Assembly (NCBI GenBank): GCA_001969505.1
Contig: LSSK01000029.1
Span: 1-37,878, forward strand
Source of the DNA: Zancudomyces culisetae
Lineage: Eukaryota; Kickxellomycota; Harpellomycetes; Harpellales; Legeriomycetaceae
DNA: 37,878 bases
Direction: 5' to 3'
In this document: piece by piece, positions 20,667 through 30,457 of the stretch
How the letters are laid out: each line of letters begins with the position of its first letter
Numbering within the stretch: the first letter of the stretch is position 1
Translations under genes and position numbers: made by a program
Notes under the pieces: model-generated
Seen by the model: only the letters and a program-made list of their open reading frames with translations
Databases searched by the model: none
What the model was told of the DNA's origin: nothing

Positions 20667-21104
20667 ATGGAGAATCCTGGAATGACCATATACGATAGTT
20701 CTGCTCAACAGGTAAATGTTGTTATGACCTATCTCTGTGCTGGTAAGCTTTTTTTTCTTCATTTCTTCCACAATATATCTTTTGCAGAAATACCGTCATG
20801 ATCTGCCTAAGATTTTTATACTTTCTTTTATTTGTTTTCCCTTCTAAGGGCGTAGCTTAATTGAAGAAATAAAATTTAATAAGAAAATAATATGTAATCC
20901 AGATTGTGGTGCAGAAAATGAGATAAAGCCAAGAGAGCCCATAAGATGTCGCGAATGTGGATACCGCATTCTTTACAAGAAGCGCACCAAGAGAAGTATG
21001 TATTTTTCTAAGTTTCTGTTCACGTATATTTGTATATATGTATGTGTTGATTTACATTTATCTTTACGATTAACCAAATAGTGGTACAATTCGAGGCTCG
21101 GTAA
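20667..21104 (+). CDS. RPB12: RNA polymerases I/II/III common subunit Rpb12 (RPABC4)
   Basis: Three exons, 20667-20742, 20903-20995 and 21082-21104, give 63 residues. Exon 1 ends TYLCA plus G before GTAAGC; exon 2 starts AT, giving CADCG; exon 2 ends AAG AGA A before GTATGT; exon 3 gives MVQFEAR and stop. The protein contains the zinc ribbon CADC...[17 protein letters not shown] and the invariant C-terminus VQFEAR, which together identify Rpb12 (yeast Rpc10). It is a small structural zinc subunit shared by all three nuclear RNA polymerases. Length fits (yeast 70, human 58). Introns are 160 and 86 nt; intron 2 ends with an ATTAACC element very close to its AG, as in the eL33 intron. Confidence 0.95.
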
Positions 21105-21503
21105 ACAGCGGAAAAAAAGGAGAAACAGTTTAAATTCTTTTTAGAGCTAATTTGGGAATGCAACATTTTACTTTTTAAAAAGTATCTTATCAGGGGGTTT
21201 TGTGTAAATAAAATCAACATTGTAATCTAAACTTGTGTATATTGAAGAGAAAAGCGGTAAAAGCCTAATTCCACAACAACTTTTTCTGTGCAACAACCCT
21301 GGACTTTTTTCAGTGTTTGTTGAAATATTGTTGGCAGTATAATTATGACGACTGGCTAATTCTAGGTATAGTTGCCATCCGTTCCGTGATCTATTTGAAT
21401 ACTATAAAAAATAGGCTTGACACACAATAATAGCGAAGGTATTGCCTGAGTATGTATAGGTGTAGCTTCTTTTAAGTGATAATATTTTATTACCGCAAAA
21501 AGA

Positions 21504-21997
21504 ATGCCAAATATAAACGATATCAGCGAAAGTATGTATCAGAGCATTAGGTGGTTGTGTCAACCAAACCAGGAATCTGGTGTGGTCAACTTAATATATG
21601 TTTGTAGGCTGGGTGGGTAGTCTTTCAGTAGATCTACAAAAGTTGGTATTGCAAGCGATTGAGTCCCACTTTTTTTGCAGAGAAATCTAGCGGTCAAGAT
21701 TCCGTTCACATTTTATTAATTGCTACCACTTTTACGTATACCTGCAAACCAAAAGTATAATATACTTGTTTATTGTTCAGCATAACGGTAAATTTCGTCA
21801 TAAAAGAGGTTAACGCCGACAATGTCGGTGTGAATGGTCTCTTGCACTTAAAGCTCGTTTCAGAAATAGTTTCACTTTACAAGTTGTGGAGTGATTGTTG
21901 CTTATTTTTAGTCTCACGAGTTTTTTATTTCGCAGGCTGTATGGAGATTCCACCTTGTGGCTCCTCTCCCCCGGGGACTCTACCTTCTAACAGGTAA
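21504..21997 (+). CDS. Doubtful spliced small gene or fragment, Rft1-like N-terminal pattern
   Basis: Three segments, 21504-21531 (ending at GTATGT), 21681-21735 (after TTTTTTGCAG, ending at GTATAC) and 21781-21997 (after TATTGTTCAG), join in phase to about 99 residues. The middle part (TVNFVIKEVNADNVGVNGLL, then HLKLVSEIVSLY) weakly resembles the first membrane hairpin of Rft1, an ER protein linked to dolichol-oligosaccharide biogenesis (N.LL.FVSPEVLGI...LELL pattern). A full Rft1 would need some 500 residues, and COQ4 starts at 22440, so this could only be a truncated copy or an unrelated protein. The tail after residue 64 is not Rft1-like. Phase agreement at both joins is the main support. 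Confidence 0.25.
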
Positions 21998-22268
21998 TAT
22001 TCCAGTTTAGTAAAAAAAATCGGAAAAGCTTTCCATGGTCAAGTAAAGCCTTTTGTCTCCAAAGTCAAAACCTCTAGACGCAGCTCTGCTCAACACCACA
22101 TATATTCGTTTTCCTGGGGCTTAAGTACAAACACTAATCTATATCTGAAAAAAAACCCCCCATCATTTTGCATTTTGACTAGGAAATCAAGGTTCTGGAC
22201 ATACCTTCATGATTAGCAGTGGAATTGTGACCAATAGTACCCATTCCCAATATCACGCTACTTTAGGG

Positions 22269-22312
22269 TTTTGTTTTTTGTTTTTTGTTTTTTGTTTTTT
22301 TTGGTTTTGAGG
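22269..22312. repeat. Short (GTTTTTT)n tandem repeat
   Basis: About four 7-bp units of gtttttt in the region upstream of COQ4. The same heptamer on the opposite strand (caaaaaa) occurs in an intron at 26069-26094. Simple-sequence expansion, not telomeric in type. Confidence 0.8.
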
Positions 22313-22439
22313 ATTTGATCTAACATAATGCTTTATTTAGTTGTACTTTATTTTATTTGATAAAGAGAACAATAATTTTAAAGACATTCTAAATCCGAAA
22401 ATACACAAATTTTAACAAAAAAAATAGAATATTCTAAAG

Positions 22440-23471
22440 ATGCTTAAGGCTGCACAGATAGCGAAAACTGTTATTAGAAAATCTGCAATGCCGCTGGCAG
22501 TTTTGAGTTTGGGAAAGGGTATAATTTCTAGTGTACAGAAATTTAAAAGACCCGATGGAGGTACTTATTATAGATTTCATATTTATATTATGATTTACAA
22601 TGTAAAAATCGTGACGAGACTATATTGAAATATTTTCAATAAAAACTATAGTTTACGGTAGTGAGAGCCGACCAGTATTGAAATACGATTCCCATGTCCC
22701 TACTACAACACTACAAAAGGCGACTATATTTTGTGCCTCTTCGGTCCTTGCGATCGCCGAGCCTACCACTGGAGGTGTGTTTGATTTTTAGTATGATGTC
22801 ACTTAAAACTTTGAGAGTAAATTTACTTTGGATAAATGCAACCCTATGAAATATTTATTTTTTCAATGTTTTGTTCATTTTATGTAGAATACCTGGCGGC
22901 CGTGGGTGATATCAGCTCAATTCCGTTTCTCAGAAAATTATCTGATCGGATGAAAATGGATAAGGAGGGAAGACAGATTCTGAAAGAAAGGCCCAATGTG
23001 TGGTTTACTGATTCTGAATTCGAGGGGCTTGGAAAACTCCCCAAAGATACATTCGGGTATCATTACTATACTTATATGAATAATAACAAAATAACTTTTA
23101 AAACAAGAACACCAGTAAAATTTGTGGACGACGAAGAGCTAGCATATGTAATGTTGAGACATCGCCATATACATGACTTTTATCACACATTGTTGGGAAT
23201 GGATATTTCGCTTTTACAGGAGCTTGCGGTAAAATATTTTGAATTTATTCAAACAGGGTTGCCTGTTGGTCTGTTTGCCACCATGTTTGCACCTGTAAGG
23301 CTAGACGCTCACGAGAAAGAAGAGTTTTACACGCTTTATCTTCCATGGATAAGAAGTGTTGCTGAGAATAGTAAGCTATTGTTAAATGTTTACTGGGAAA
23401 AGCATTGGGATACGCCCATAGATCAGCTAAGAAAGGACTTGGGCGTGTTTCTCTTGGATCAACGTGCATAG
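22440..23471 (+). CDS. COQ4: Ubiquinone biosynthesis protein Coq4
   Basis: Three exons, 22440-22560, 22652-22774 and 22888-23471, all splitting codons in phase 1, give 275 residues. The C-terminal exon carries LRKLSDRMKMDKEGRQILKE, FGYHYYTYM, FVDDEELAYVMLRHRHIHDF and HTLLGM. The Coq4 metal motif HDxxH-x11-E is present exactly (HDFYH, then Glu of LLQE). FIQTGLPVG and the YLPWI...YWEKHWD.P.D.LRKDLG end are also diagnostic. Coq4 acts on the matrix side of the mitochondrial inner membrane as part of the CoQ synthesis complex and is linked to C1 decarboxylation/hydroxylation. The N-terminus (MLKAAQIAKTVIRKSAMPLA) is a basic amphipathic mitochondrial presequence. Introns are 91 and 113 nt. Confidence 0.95.
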
Positions 23472-23833
23472 CTTTGTGTACTAGCTTCCACACTCTAGTG
23501 TCGAATAGAACATATACTTTTTCTTTCTTGGCATATTTGAGTTAAAATCTGATACTAAGAAGGGTTACAAGGGGTACACAGGGGCTTGGAAAAACCACCA
23601 CAGCTCTGAGTAGCTGTTTACTGGTCCTTTCCATAAGGCATCGAGGTAATAACCATCATTACAAAGAGAAACAAATATTTTGACAGTAGCGAGGGAGTAC
23701 AGGTTGGTACACACAACTTGGTCTTGTAGGAGTATGTATGTTTTACTTTTGCGGCTTTATTAAAGTTATATATAACTGGTTTAGAAATGTGAAATAAAGT
23801 GGTGATATCTGATAGAGGGAATTTTCGAAAGGG
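23472..23833. other. Convergent 3' region, nothing recognised
   Basis: A 362-base region between the stops of COQ4 and the minus-strand desaturase. It should contain the two polyadenylation sites; an AATAAA motif (gaaataaag) near 23792 suits the COQ4 or desaturase transcript. Confidence 0.45.
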
Positions 23834-24988
23834 CTAAGGGCTGTTGGAGCGGGTTAAGTATTCTAATTCCAAGCCATCTGCCGCACTCTTACTAATATTT
23901 ACACCTTTTTTTAGTGGGATATCAAGGTTGGTAGTATCTTTAACCTTAAGAAAGTTCCTAGCGTGAGTGTGATCCTCAATGGTTCTGGCTGCACGGCTCT
24001 GGGGAGCAATTATCTTACACATAACAAACATATACAGTACTGCGCACCACGAATCATGATATGCTAGAGAGTCATAGAATTCGCTTGCAACTTCTTTTAT
24101 TATGGGTAGACGAGTCCACGGAACATTGTGGAAGTCGTGGTGCTCATTGTGATAGCCAATATTCAAGTATAAAAGGTTTCCTGAGCCATAGTACCCATAC
24201 GTCTCCTGGCCATCGACGAACGTGTAATGCTCCTGAATGAAGTGCGCTGCACCTGGGTGTGGCCCATATCCCATTAAAATTGAGCATACAAGATACACTA
24301 TCCCAATTGGGCCTACTGTGTAGTATAGCACAATGTCACAAAATATTGTCCACAACACATTATATTTTTCCCATCTTGTCATCTGTTTTTGCATCGCCAA
24401 CCCTCTTCCTATATACATTATACCATATATGGCCAGCCAAAAGAACTTTTTTATTTTGCTATTTCCCACGTATTTCACTTCCCAATCTAAGGGTAGATCT
24501 GGGTCATGCCCTTTAACGCCCTGGTAAGTATGGTGCTCGAGGTGATACCTTCTAAAAGATTGGGCAATGGGAACCAGCATAGGGATATTAGCTATCATAC
24601 CTATCCATCTGTTTTGCAGACTGGTTCTTGCAGCCAAGTTATGGCAGACTTCGTGAAAAATAACCCCATACAATGTCGACAATGTTCCGCCAACAAAGTA
24701 TGCTGTTAGTAGGAATACAAGTGTAGATCCAGTAAACACTCTTCCAAAGTAATATGCTAGTGCGACTTGTGCCGAAACAGACCCAAGAGTTACATAGAGG
24801 GTCTTGATATCATATCCCATCAATTCTTGTATCTCGGGATATTTTTTAAGTATCGCAAGCTTTCTTTTAATGTGTGGCTCATCATACTCCGTTTTTGCAA
24901 AAGCCTCTTCTTTGGCAGGAACCGACTTTTTCCACTCTCCATTAAATAGTGGGAATCTCGGGTCGAATTCAAACAGAGTCTTGGTCAT
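23834..24988 (-). CDS. DSD1: Sphingolipid delta-4 desaturase (DEGS/Dsd1 family)
   Basis: A single-exon frame from ATG 24988 gives 384 residues. It has the N-terminal Lipid-DES motif region (FEFDPRFPLFNGEWKKS, HIKRKLAILKKYPEIQELMG) and the three histidine boxes of di-iron desaturases: HEVCH at 112-116, HLEHH at 149-153 and HNEHH at 280-284. Four to six hydrophobic spans surround them, with GYGPHPGAAHFIQEHY between boxes 2 and 3, characteristic of this family. The enzyme introduces the 4,5-trans double bond into dihydroceramide in the ER, a step toward glucosylceramides in many fungi and absent from Saccharomyces. The C-terminal 45 residues are a polar extension longer than in animal DEGS1 (323 residues). 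Intronless. Confidence 0.95.
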   Translation of the reverse strand: MTKTLFEFDPRFPLFNGEWKKSVPAKEEAFAKTEYDEPHIKRKLAILKKYPEIQELMGYDIKTLYVTLGSVSAQVALAYYFGRVFTGSTLVFLLTAYFVGGTLSTLYGVIFHEVCHNLAARTSLQNRWIGMIANIPMLVPIAQSFRRYHLEHHTYQGVKGHDPDLPLDWEVKYVGNSKIKKFFWLAIYGIMYIGRGLAMQKQMTRWEKYNVLWTIFCDIVLYYTVGPIGIVYLVCSILMGYGPHPGAAHFIQEHYTFVDGQETYGYYGSGNLLYLNIGYHNEHHDFHNVPWTRLPIIKEVASEFYDSLAYHDSWCAVLYMFVMCKIIAPQSRAARTIEDHTHARNFLKVKDTTNLDIPLKKGVNISKSAADGLELEYLTRSNSP

Positions 24989-25773
24989 TACAAATTGGTT
25001 TGTTGGATTCTAAGGTCTATTTCTCTATGATGTTTTCTATTTCAGGATATTATCTTAAAGCGTATTTGGTGTGAAAGTTGAAAAAAATAGAAACCTGCGG
25101 TTTTATATTAGGATTAAGGACAAATAGTAAGAAAGGAGCAAATTTTTTCTTAAAAGGATAGGAGAGGAAAAGAAGGGGTGGATTTTCAGAAGTGAAAATA
25201 GCCTTTTAACCTTAAAAGGCCATCGCTTGGCTTTACTTGTAATTTCTTATTGCATACGCTTTTTCCGTGCGCTTTGTAATCTAAGATCTGGCAAATCACT
25301 TGGATATTATTGACTTGTGGGGTTTTTAATCTTAAAGCGTTTTTCAATGTCCAACAGAAAACTAACTTCATGTATTGGGGGGGGGTTTGCACAGTAACCA
25401 GAAATATTCAAAGGGTACCTGATAATTGCTTACTAATGGGAATCTAGCAATGTAGGTGGATTTAGCATGAAAAACCTCGTACTTATAGCCAAGAAAATGG
25501 TAAAAAAGCACGCTTTGTATGATACGTGGATAAATTCACTTTTTTCCTTTTCTTTTTTTTATAATTTTTTAATTAAAAGCTGTTTACGCTATTGGCTTTT
25601 CCAACAACCCAACCAAGCTCAGTACATAAACTTACGTAAAAGTACATCTATGCCGAATTAGCTCTTCAAATGAAAAAAGAGTAGATTTAAACCAGATAAA
25701 ACAACTGAAAAAACCTTGTAATATGGAGAGAGAGGGGGGGAAGAGAAAAAAAAAGATGTCTGGGCCGAGCGGG
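24989..25773. other. Intergenic region, nothing recognised
   Basis: A 785-base stretch between the desaturase start and the dehydrogenase stop, both minus. It contains a G9 run at 25377 and a G7 run at 25734. No gene or RNA recognised; the desaturase promoter should lie just above 24989. Confidence 0.45.
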
Positions 25774-27537
25774 CTAGTAGTCATAAAATCCTTTCCCAAC
25801 TTTTTTGCCTAACCATCCAGCATTTACGTAGTTCTGTAGCAAAACTGCAGGTCGGTACTTGCTGTCACCTAGCTGAGTATGAAGGACCTTCATTATAGCC
25901 AAGCATGTGTCCAATCCAATAAAGTCAGCCAAAGTCAAAGGACCCATAGGAACGTTGGTTCCTAGTTTCATAGTGGTATCGATATCTTCTCTTGTTGCAA
26001 TACCCTAGTTTGTAGCATAAATGAACTCGGTACTGTTAAAATGATGTATAACGAGGCAAATTTGAATAAAAACAAAAAACAAAAAACAAAAAGTAAAAAA
26101 ACGAAGAGCAAAATAATGGAACCTTACCTCTTGTAATGCAATTATAGCTTCATTTATGTATGGCATAAGTAGGCGATTTGCTATAAACCCAGGAACATCC
26201 TTAGACACTGTTGTCGTCTTTCCCATCAATCTTGCAAGTTCAAGAGTCGTGGTTATAGTTTCCTGACTTGTTTGCAGCCCAGGAATGACTTCAACTAGCT
26301 TCATTACGGGCACCGGGTTCATAAAATGCATCCCAATCACATTATGGGGGTGCTTTACAGCTGATGCGATTTTTGTAATGCTGATAGAAGAGGTATTTGA
26401 TGCAAGGATACAGTCCGGCGAGACTACATCCGAAAGATCGCTAAATATCTTGTTCTTAAGCTCTGGATTCTCAGTCGCAGCCTCAATAACAAAGTCAGGA
26501 TTCCCAACAACATTAAGGTTCGAGCTCATTTTGATTCGTGTGAATATCTCCTCACTCTCTTCCTTAGATAACTTTCCCTTGGTTACCTCCTTCCCAAGAA
26601 GAACCTCTATTTTTAAAGCAGAGACATGTTTTATGTTGGGTATGCGAAACGCGATATATAGTTGCTTAAAGTGATTGCATAAAGAAGAGTTAAAAAATAA
26701 TTACGGATGAAACTCTTGGCTTTCTCTAGCTGCTCTGTGTTAGGGTCAATAAACTGAACGTTCAAGTTGGCCACCTTGGCAGCTACAAAGCCTATTCCGA
26801 CGCCCATCTGTCCGGCACCAACAATGCACATTTCTTTAACTTTCTATTTCATTGAAGTTAAATTATAGTTTTTTCCATGCANNNNNNNNNNNNNNNNNNN
26901 NNNNNNNNNNNNNNNNNNNNNNNNNNNNNNNNNNNNNNNNNNNNNNNNNNNNNNNNNNNNNNNNNNNNNNNNNNNNNNNNNNNNNNNNNNNNNNNNNNNN
27001 NNNNNNNNNNNNNNNNNNNNNNNNNNNNNNNNNNNNNNNNNNNNNNNNNNNNNNNNNNNNNNNNNNNNNNNNNNNNNNNNNNNNNNNNNNNNNNNNNNNN
27101 NNNNNNNNNNNNNNNNNNNNNNNNNNNNNNNNNNNNNNNNNNNNNNNNNNNNNNNNNNNNNNNNNNNNNNNNNNNNNNNNNNNNNNNNNNNNNNNNNNNN
27201 NNNNNNNNNNNNNNNNNNNNNNNNNGTTAAAAAATAATTACGGATGAAACTCTTGGCTTTCTCTAGCTGCTCTGTGTTAGGGTCAATAAACTGAACGTTC
27301 AAGTTGGCCACCTTGGCAGCTACAAAGCCTATTCCGACGCCCATCTGTCCGGCACCAACAATGCACATTTCTTTAACTTTCTATTTCATTGAAGTTAAAT
27401 TATAGTTTTTTCCATGCATTTCTATTTTTTAGATATTTTCGTACCCCCCCCCCCTACTCCATCTCTACATATTTCGAACCTGGTAGAACATAGCTGCTTA
27501 TTACCTTAAAACCTTCGGCTCTTGTGTAAATACTCAT
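25774..27537 (-). CDS. 3-hydroxyacyl/3-hydroxybutyryl-CoA dehydrogenase (interrupted by assembly gap)
   Basis: Four exons are inferred: 27505-27537, one copy of exon 2 (27242-27380 or its duplicate 26705-26843), 26128-26606 and 25774-26004. With exon 2 counted once they join in phase to 293 residues. The product has the Rossmann motif [80 protein letters not shown] and [15 protein letters not shown], then [13 protein letters not shown] and the end VGKGFYDY. These are the family signatures; it oxidises L-3-hydroxyacyl-CoA with NAD in beta-oxidation or butyrate-type metabolism. Length fits the short-chain type (about 280-300). Exon 1 ([11 protein letters not shown], donor GTAATA) is the least certain part. 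A 344-base N block sits between the two exon 2 copies. Confidence 0.9.
26069..26094. repeat. Short (ACAAAAA)n repeat in dehydrogenase intron
   Basis: About three 7-bp aacaaaa units inside the third intron of the dehydrogenase gene, the same heptamer type as at 22269-22312 on the other strand. Confidence 0.7.
26689..26881. repeat. Left copy of 193-bp perfect duplication at gap edge
   Basis: These 193 bases are identical to 27226-27418 and end exactly where the N run begins. They carry exon 2 of the dehydrogenase plus intron edges. The coincidence of the copy borders with the gap borders points to an unmerged contig overlap. Confidence 0.95.
26882..27225. other. Assembly gap (344 N)
   Basis: A run of 344 undetermined bases. 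Both flanks are the same 193-bp sequence, so the real gap may be absent. Confidence 0.99.
27226..27418. repeat. Right copy of 193-bp perfect duplication at gap edge
   Basis: Identical to 26689-26881 and begins exactly at the end of the N run. Sequence continues upstream into intron 1 and exon 1 of the dehydrogenase, whereas the left copy continues downstream into intron 2. Confidence 0.95.
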
Positions 27538-27634
27538 CTATTTTTAAATCAAAATTGAAATGTTTTTAAAGTGCGATTTAGGAATATTATAAGAGCAAGT
27601 GTACCTTTGAAACTCGAAGTACTTTTGCAAGTGA

Positions 27635-28229
27635 ATGTCGAAGCATTTTCTGAAAATGTTGTCGGCTTGTTTGAAATCAATCTTGAGAGGTTGGTAATTT
27701 TATCTCAAAAATAGGTCCTTGCTTTTTTTTCGCAAGAGATAATGTAAACCCAAAAAAGTATTGGTACTACCAGGCTTTTGCTACCTAGGATTTTTTTTCA
27801 AAACATTTTGATATCAATTTGGTTATTCCAAGTCATTTAAGTCATAGTACTCCTTAATTGGGGATCTACACTTAAAGCGCAGAAATCTTCGTTAATATTC
27901 AAATTATGTATTGCTGAGGCTTTAATCTTGGTTTGGCAGAGGATATTTGCTCAGTTGCCAAGAACTTGGAGCATAAACTTTTTTTTCATGACTGCATAAT
28001 CTCAATGCTTCAATATACAAACAATAGAGAACTAACTTACACACATGACGGCTTTATAGTAGAATATATGCTGAATAATAAGTCATATTTATTATATCAA
28101 CCCAATCTCAACTCTTCAGCTAATATCTACAGCGTTTATATAGAAGTTTTTTATTTAAAGGATCTACCTGGAAAGGCAAAAGATGTTTACATGAGGCTAC
28201 ATAGTGAAACTCTGTCTTTGGATTTGTGA
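27635..28229 (+). CDS. Hypothetical small protein, tentative two-exon model
   Basis: Segments 27635-27689 and 27940-28229 join in phase to 114 residues (MSKHFLKMLSACLKSILR, then EDICSVAKNLEHKLFF and on to ETLSLDL). The second segment is a 97-codon open stretch with mixed composition, unusual for this AT-rich DNA, directly after a good acceptor (TTTGGCAG). The assumed donor GTTGGT is poor, so the first exon is weak. I do not recognise a family. Its 3' end overlaps the last 43 bases of the oppositely directed Skt5 coding sequence, which is rare for this gene-sparse window and lowers confidence. Its start lies about 100 bases from the dehydrogenase start on the other strand, so the two could share a divergent promoter. 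Confidence 0.3.
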
Positions 28230-30457
28230 CCATTTGAAGCAGCTCTAGTTAGCGTTTTTGCTGCTCCACGCTTAGAGAGGAGGTTTCTATTTTGAGATTC
28301 TTTGGAATGGCGAGCCGCTGAAAATCTATCAGCGTGCATTCGGGAAATGTTAAAACCTCCCTTTTTTGCGATCTTGTAGCATTCCAATGCCTTTTCTGGA
28401 TGCTGCTCTACGCCAATTCCTGCTTCGTAAAAATATCCAAGTAGGACGTATGCCCGTGTACACCCATTTTCAGCAGCCTTTTTACAATAGTAAAACGAAA
28501 GGTCGTCACACTGGTCTATCACCTCGGGATGACCCGTTAGATGCCACTCGGCTAAAGCTAGTTGTGCCTCCGGAAAATCATTTTCCACTGCCATACTATA
28601 ATATATCACACTGTTTAATGGATCGAAAGCTTGCTGATGCTCTCCAAATTCGTAGATTTGGCCAAGCCGATGCTGTGCCTTGCTCATGTTCAGTTCGGAT
28701 GCTGCTTCCAGTAAATTTAGCCCTTCGTCATAGTTGACAATAATGCTGTTATATATCTGCTTATCGGGATACTCACCCAAGTAGATTATTCCTAGCAAGT
28801 ATGCACCGTCTGGACATTCTTTATTAGCCCCGTTTGCTGCTCGTTTCAAATAGTTCAAAGCAAGCTTTATGTTTTTTTTGACGTCCAATTCTCCACTTAG
28901 GTACGCTACTGCTAACCTATACAACGATTTTATTTCATTTTGGGAGGCCGCTACCGTGTAATGTGCTACCGCAGAGAGAGAATGCCTTTTGGCCTCATTA
29001 TAAGTTGCAATTTTATGACTGGCTTCAGGGTGATGAGACTTTGATGCGATAGTGAACAAGGCAGTCGCTTTCTCTTTGTCTTTTTTGTTTCCAAATTTCC
29101 CTTCACTGTACCAACAAGCCAACATATACGCGGCTTCAGGGACTCCCTTTTTGTATAGATGCCTAACTAAAAAATTAAGCTCGTTTGTAAGAACAGCTTT
29201 TGAGCTGGAAATAGTGGTTACACTTTTGTCGGAAATCAAAGTCGACTTATTTGACAGTGTGTATGTTGGACTGGAGCTTCCTAGCATTTTCATATTACTT
29301 TTGTACAGTTGGTATGCATAGCAGCAGTACTCGTACTCGATCTCTTGTTTGCCGTCACTCTCTTCAGTTTCAGCGTCAATTGTATGAATCTCTTCTAGAA
29401 CCGATATCATGTTTTTTGCAAACAAAACTTGGTTCATGGTGCTAGATCTGAGAATTGCCTTTCTAATTCTTTTAGCACCGCTTCCACCTGACGATAAAAT
29501 TGCACAAATTTCGGCCACGTTCTTGAAATATCCACTGATATTATTGTCTCTAGGCTTTTTTCTTTTGAAAATTGACCGCCTTGAAAATATATCAGGATTG
29601 TTACATTCAGCCATTCTGTCCAGATTGCTGTTATAACTACAATTGTCGAATTTAAAAAGACTGTTTGTGCTTCCCATGTAAGAATTGTACCTTGTATCGT
29701 TAAAATCATCAAAAGACATATATGAATAGTCTATTGAGATATTGTTGCTATCGAAGCTTGTTCGGTCAGCCCTTCTGCGTGGAGAAAACCCAGCTATATT
29801 ATCTTCATGTATATTAGCATAGCTACTATCTCTACTGAGCTGATTGGCACTTGTAAAGGTATTTATTGGCACAGATGCACTTGTTTTATTTTCATCATAC
29901 ACGTACAGTGGCTCGTTGCCGTTGCTGTTTTCGTTCTCGTTCTCGTTCTCGTTCTCGTTCTCGTTTTTGTTTTCGTTTTTGTTTTCGTTGTCGTTGTCGG
30001 GTTGAGTGTTATATGTATCTGATCTTTCAATATCTTGTTTTGAAGAATACAAGGAAACATAACTAGAGTGGTTTACATACTCAACTTTTATATTGCGTGT
30101 ATCGTTTTGGTTCATTACTGGGTGAGTTCTATATTTGCTATTATCTAATCCTATTGCATTCTTATTTTTGGGTAGTGTAGTGTTTTGATCGATCCTATAG
30201 ACGTCAGTTCCATAAACGCCTGAATCAAATCTCTCTCTAAGAGCCCTAATTGGATTTACTCTAAGTTTTGAGTTTAAAAAACTCGTTTTTCGCTTGCTCA
30301 GTAGATGAGTATCCTTAAGCGTGCTATCTAAACTTTCTAAAGTAAATGATGCGTGTGTTTCTAGCTGCATATCCAGACTAATCTCTTTAAGTGTATTTTT
30401 ACGCTCAATACCAGCTATCGAACTCGCTTTTTCATTTGCCATTTTTTGCCAATTCAT
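28187..30457 (-). CDS. SKT5: Chitin synthase activator, Skt5/Chs4 family (Sel1 repeats, CaaX)
   Basis: A single-exon frame from ATG 30457 gives 756 residues. The first 300 are disordered and Asn/Ser-rich with a Glu-Asn tract (NENENE) at 155-178. A helical lead-in at 310-390 is followed by Sel1-like repeats from about 430 to 700, with the typical AAYMLACWYSEG, EASHKIA, SLYRLAVAYLSGE, GAYLLGIIYLGE, KAQHRLGQIYEFGE, AQLALAEWHLTG and AYVLLGYFYEAGIGV units. The last four residues are CSLM, a CaaX prenylation box, as in Saccharomyces Chs4. Skt5/Chs4 proteins bind and activate class IV chitin synthase (Chs3) and tether it to septins at the plasma membrane. Sel1 content, length and CaaX together make this a firm call. 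MAN at residue 7 is an alternative start. Confidence 0.92.
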   Translation of the reverse strand: MNWQKMANEKASSIAGIERKNTLKEISLDMQLETHASFTLESLDSTLKDTHLLSKRKTSFLNSKLRVNPIRALRERFDSGVYGTDVYRIDQNTTLPKNKNAIGLDNSKYRTHPVMNQNDTRNIKVEYVNHSSYVSLYSSKQDIERSDTYNTQPDNDNENKNENKNENENENENENENSNGNEPLYVYDENKTSASVPINTFTSANQLSRDSSYANIHEDNIAGFSPRRRADRTSFDSNNISIDYSYMSFDDFNDTRYNSYMGSTNSLFKFDNCSYNSNLDRMAECNNPDIFSRRSIFKRKKPRDNNISGYFKNVAEICAILSSGGSGAKRIRKAILRSSTMNQVLFAKNMISVLEEIHTIDAETEESDGKQEIEYEYCCYAYQLYKSNMKMLGSSSPTYTLSNKSTLISDKSVTTISSSKAVLTNELNFLVRHLYKKGVPEAAYMLACWYSEGKFGNKKDKEKATALFTIASKSHHPEASHKIATYNEAKRHSLSAVAHYTVAASQNEIKSLYRLAVAYLSGELDVKKNIKLALNYLKRAANGANKECPDGAYLLGIIYLGEYPDKQIYNSIIVNYDEGLNLLEAASELNMSKAQHRLGQIYEFGEHQQAFDPLNSVIYYSMAVENDFPEAQLALAEWHLTGHPEVIDQCDDLSFYYCKKAAENGCTRAYVLLGYFYEAGIGVEQHPEKALECYKIAKKGGFNISRMHADRFSAARHSKESQNRNLLSKRGAAKTLTRAASNGHKSKDRVSLCSLM
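29929..30000. repeat. Hexanucleotide (TTCTCG/TTTTCG)n coding microsatellite
   Basis: About ten 6-bp units on the plus strand encode the alternating Glu-Asn and Lys-Asn tract of the Skt5 protein on the minus strand. The frame is preserved because the unit is a multiple of three. Confidence 0.9.

Noticed and set aside
29863-30066. Several frames of R/S, K/T or V/L repeats on both strands
   Set aside because: All are alternative-frame readings of the hexanucleotide repeat in the Skt5 gene.
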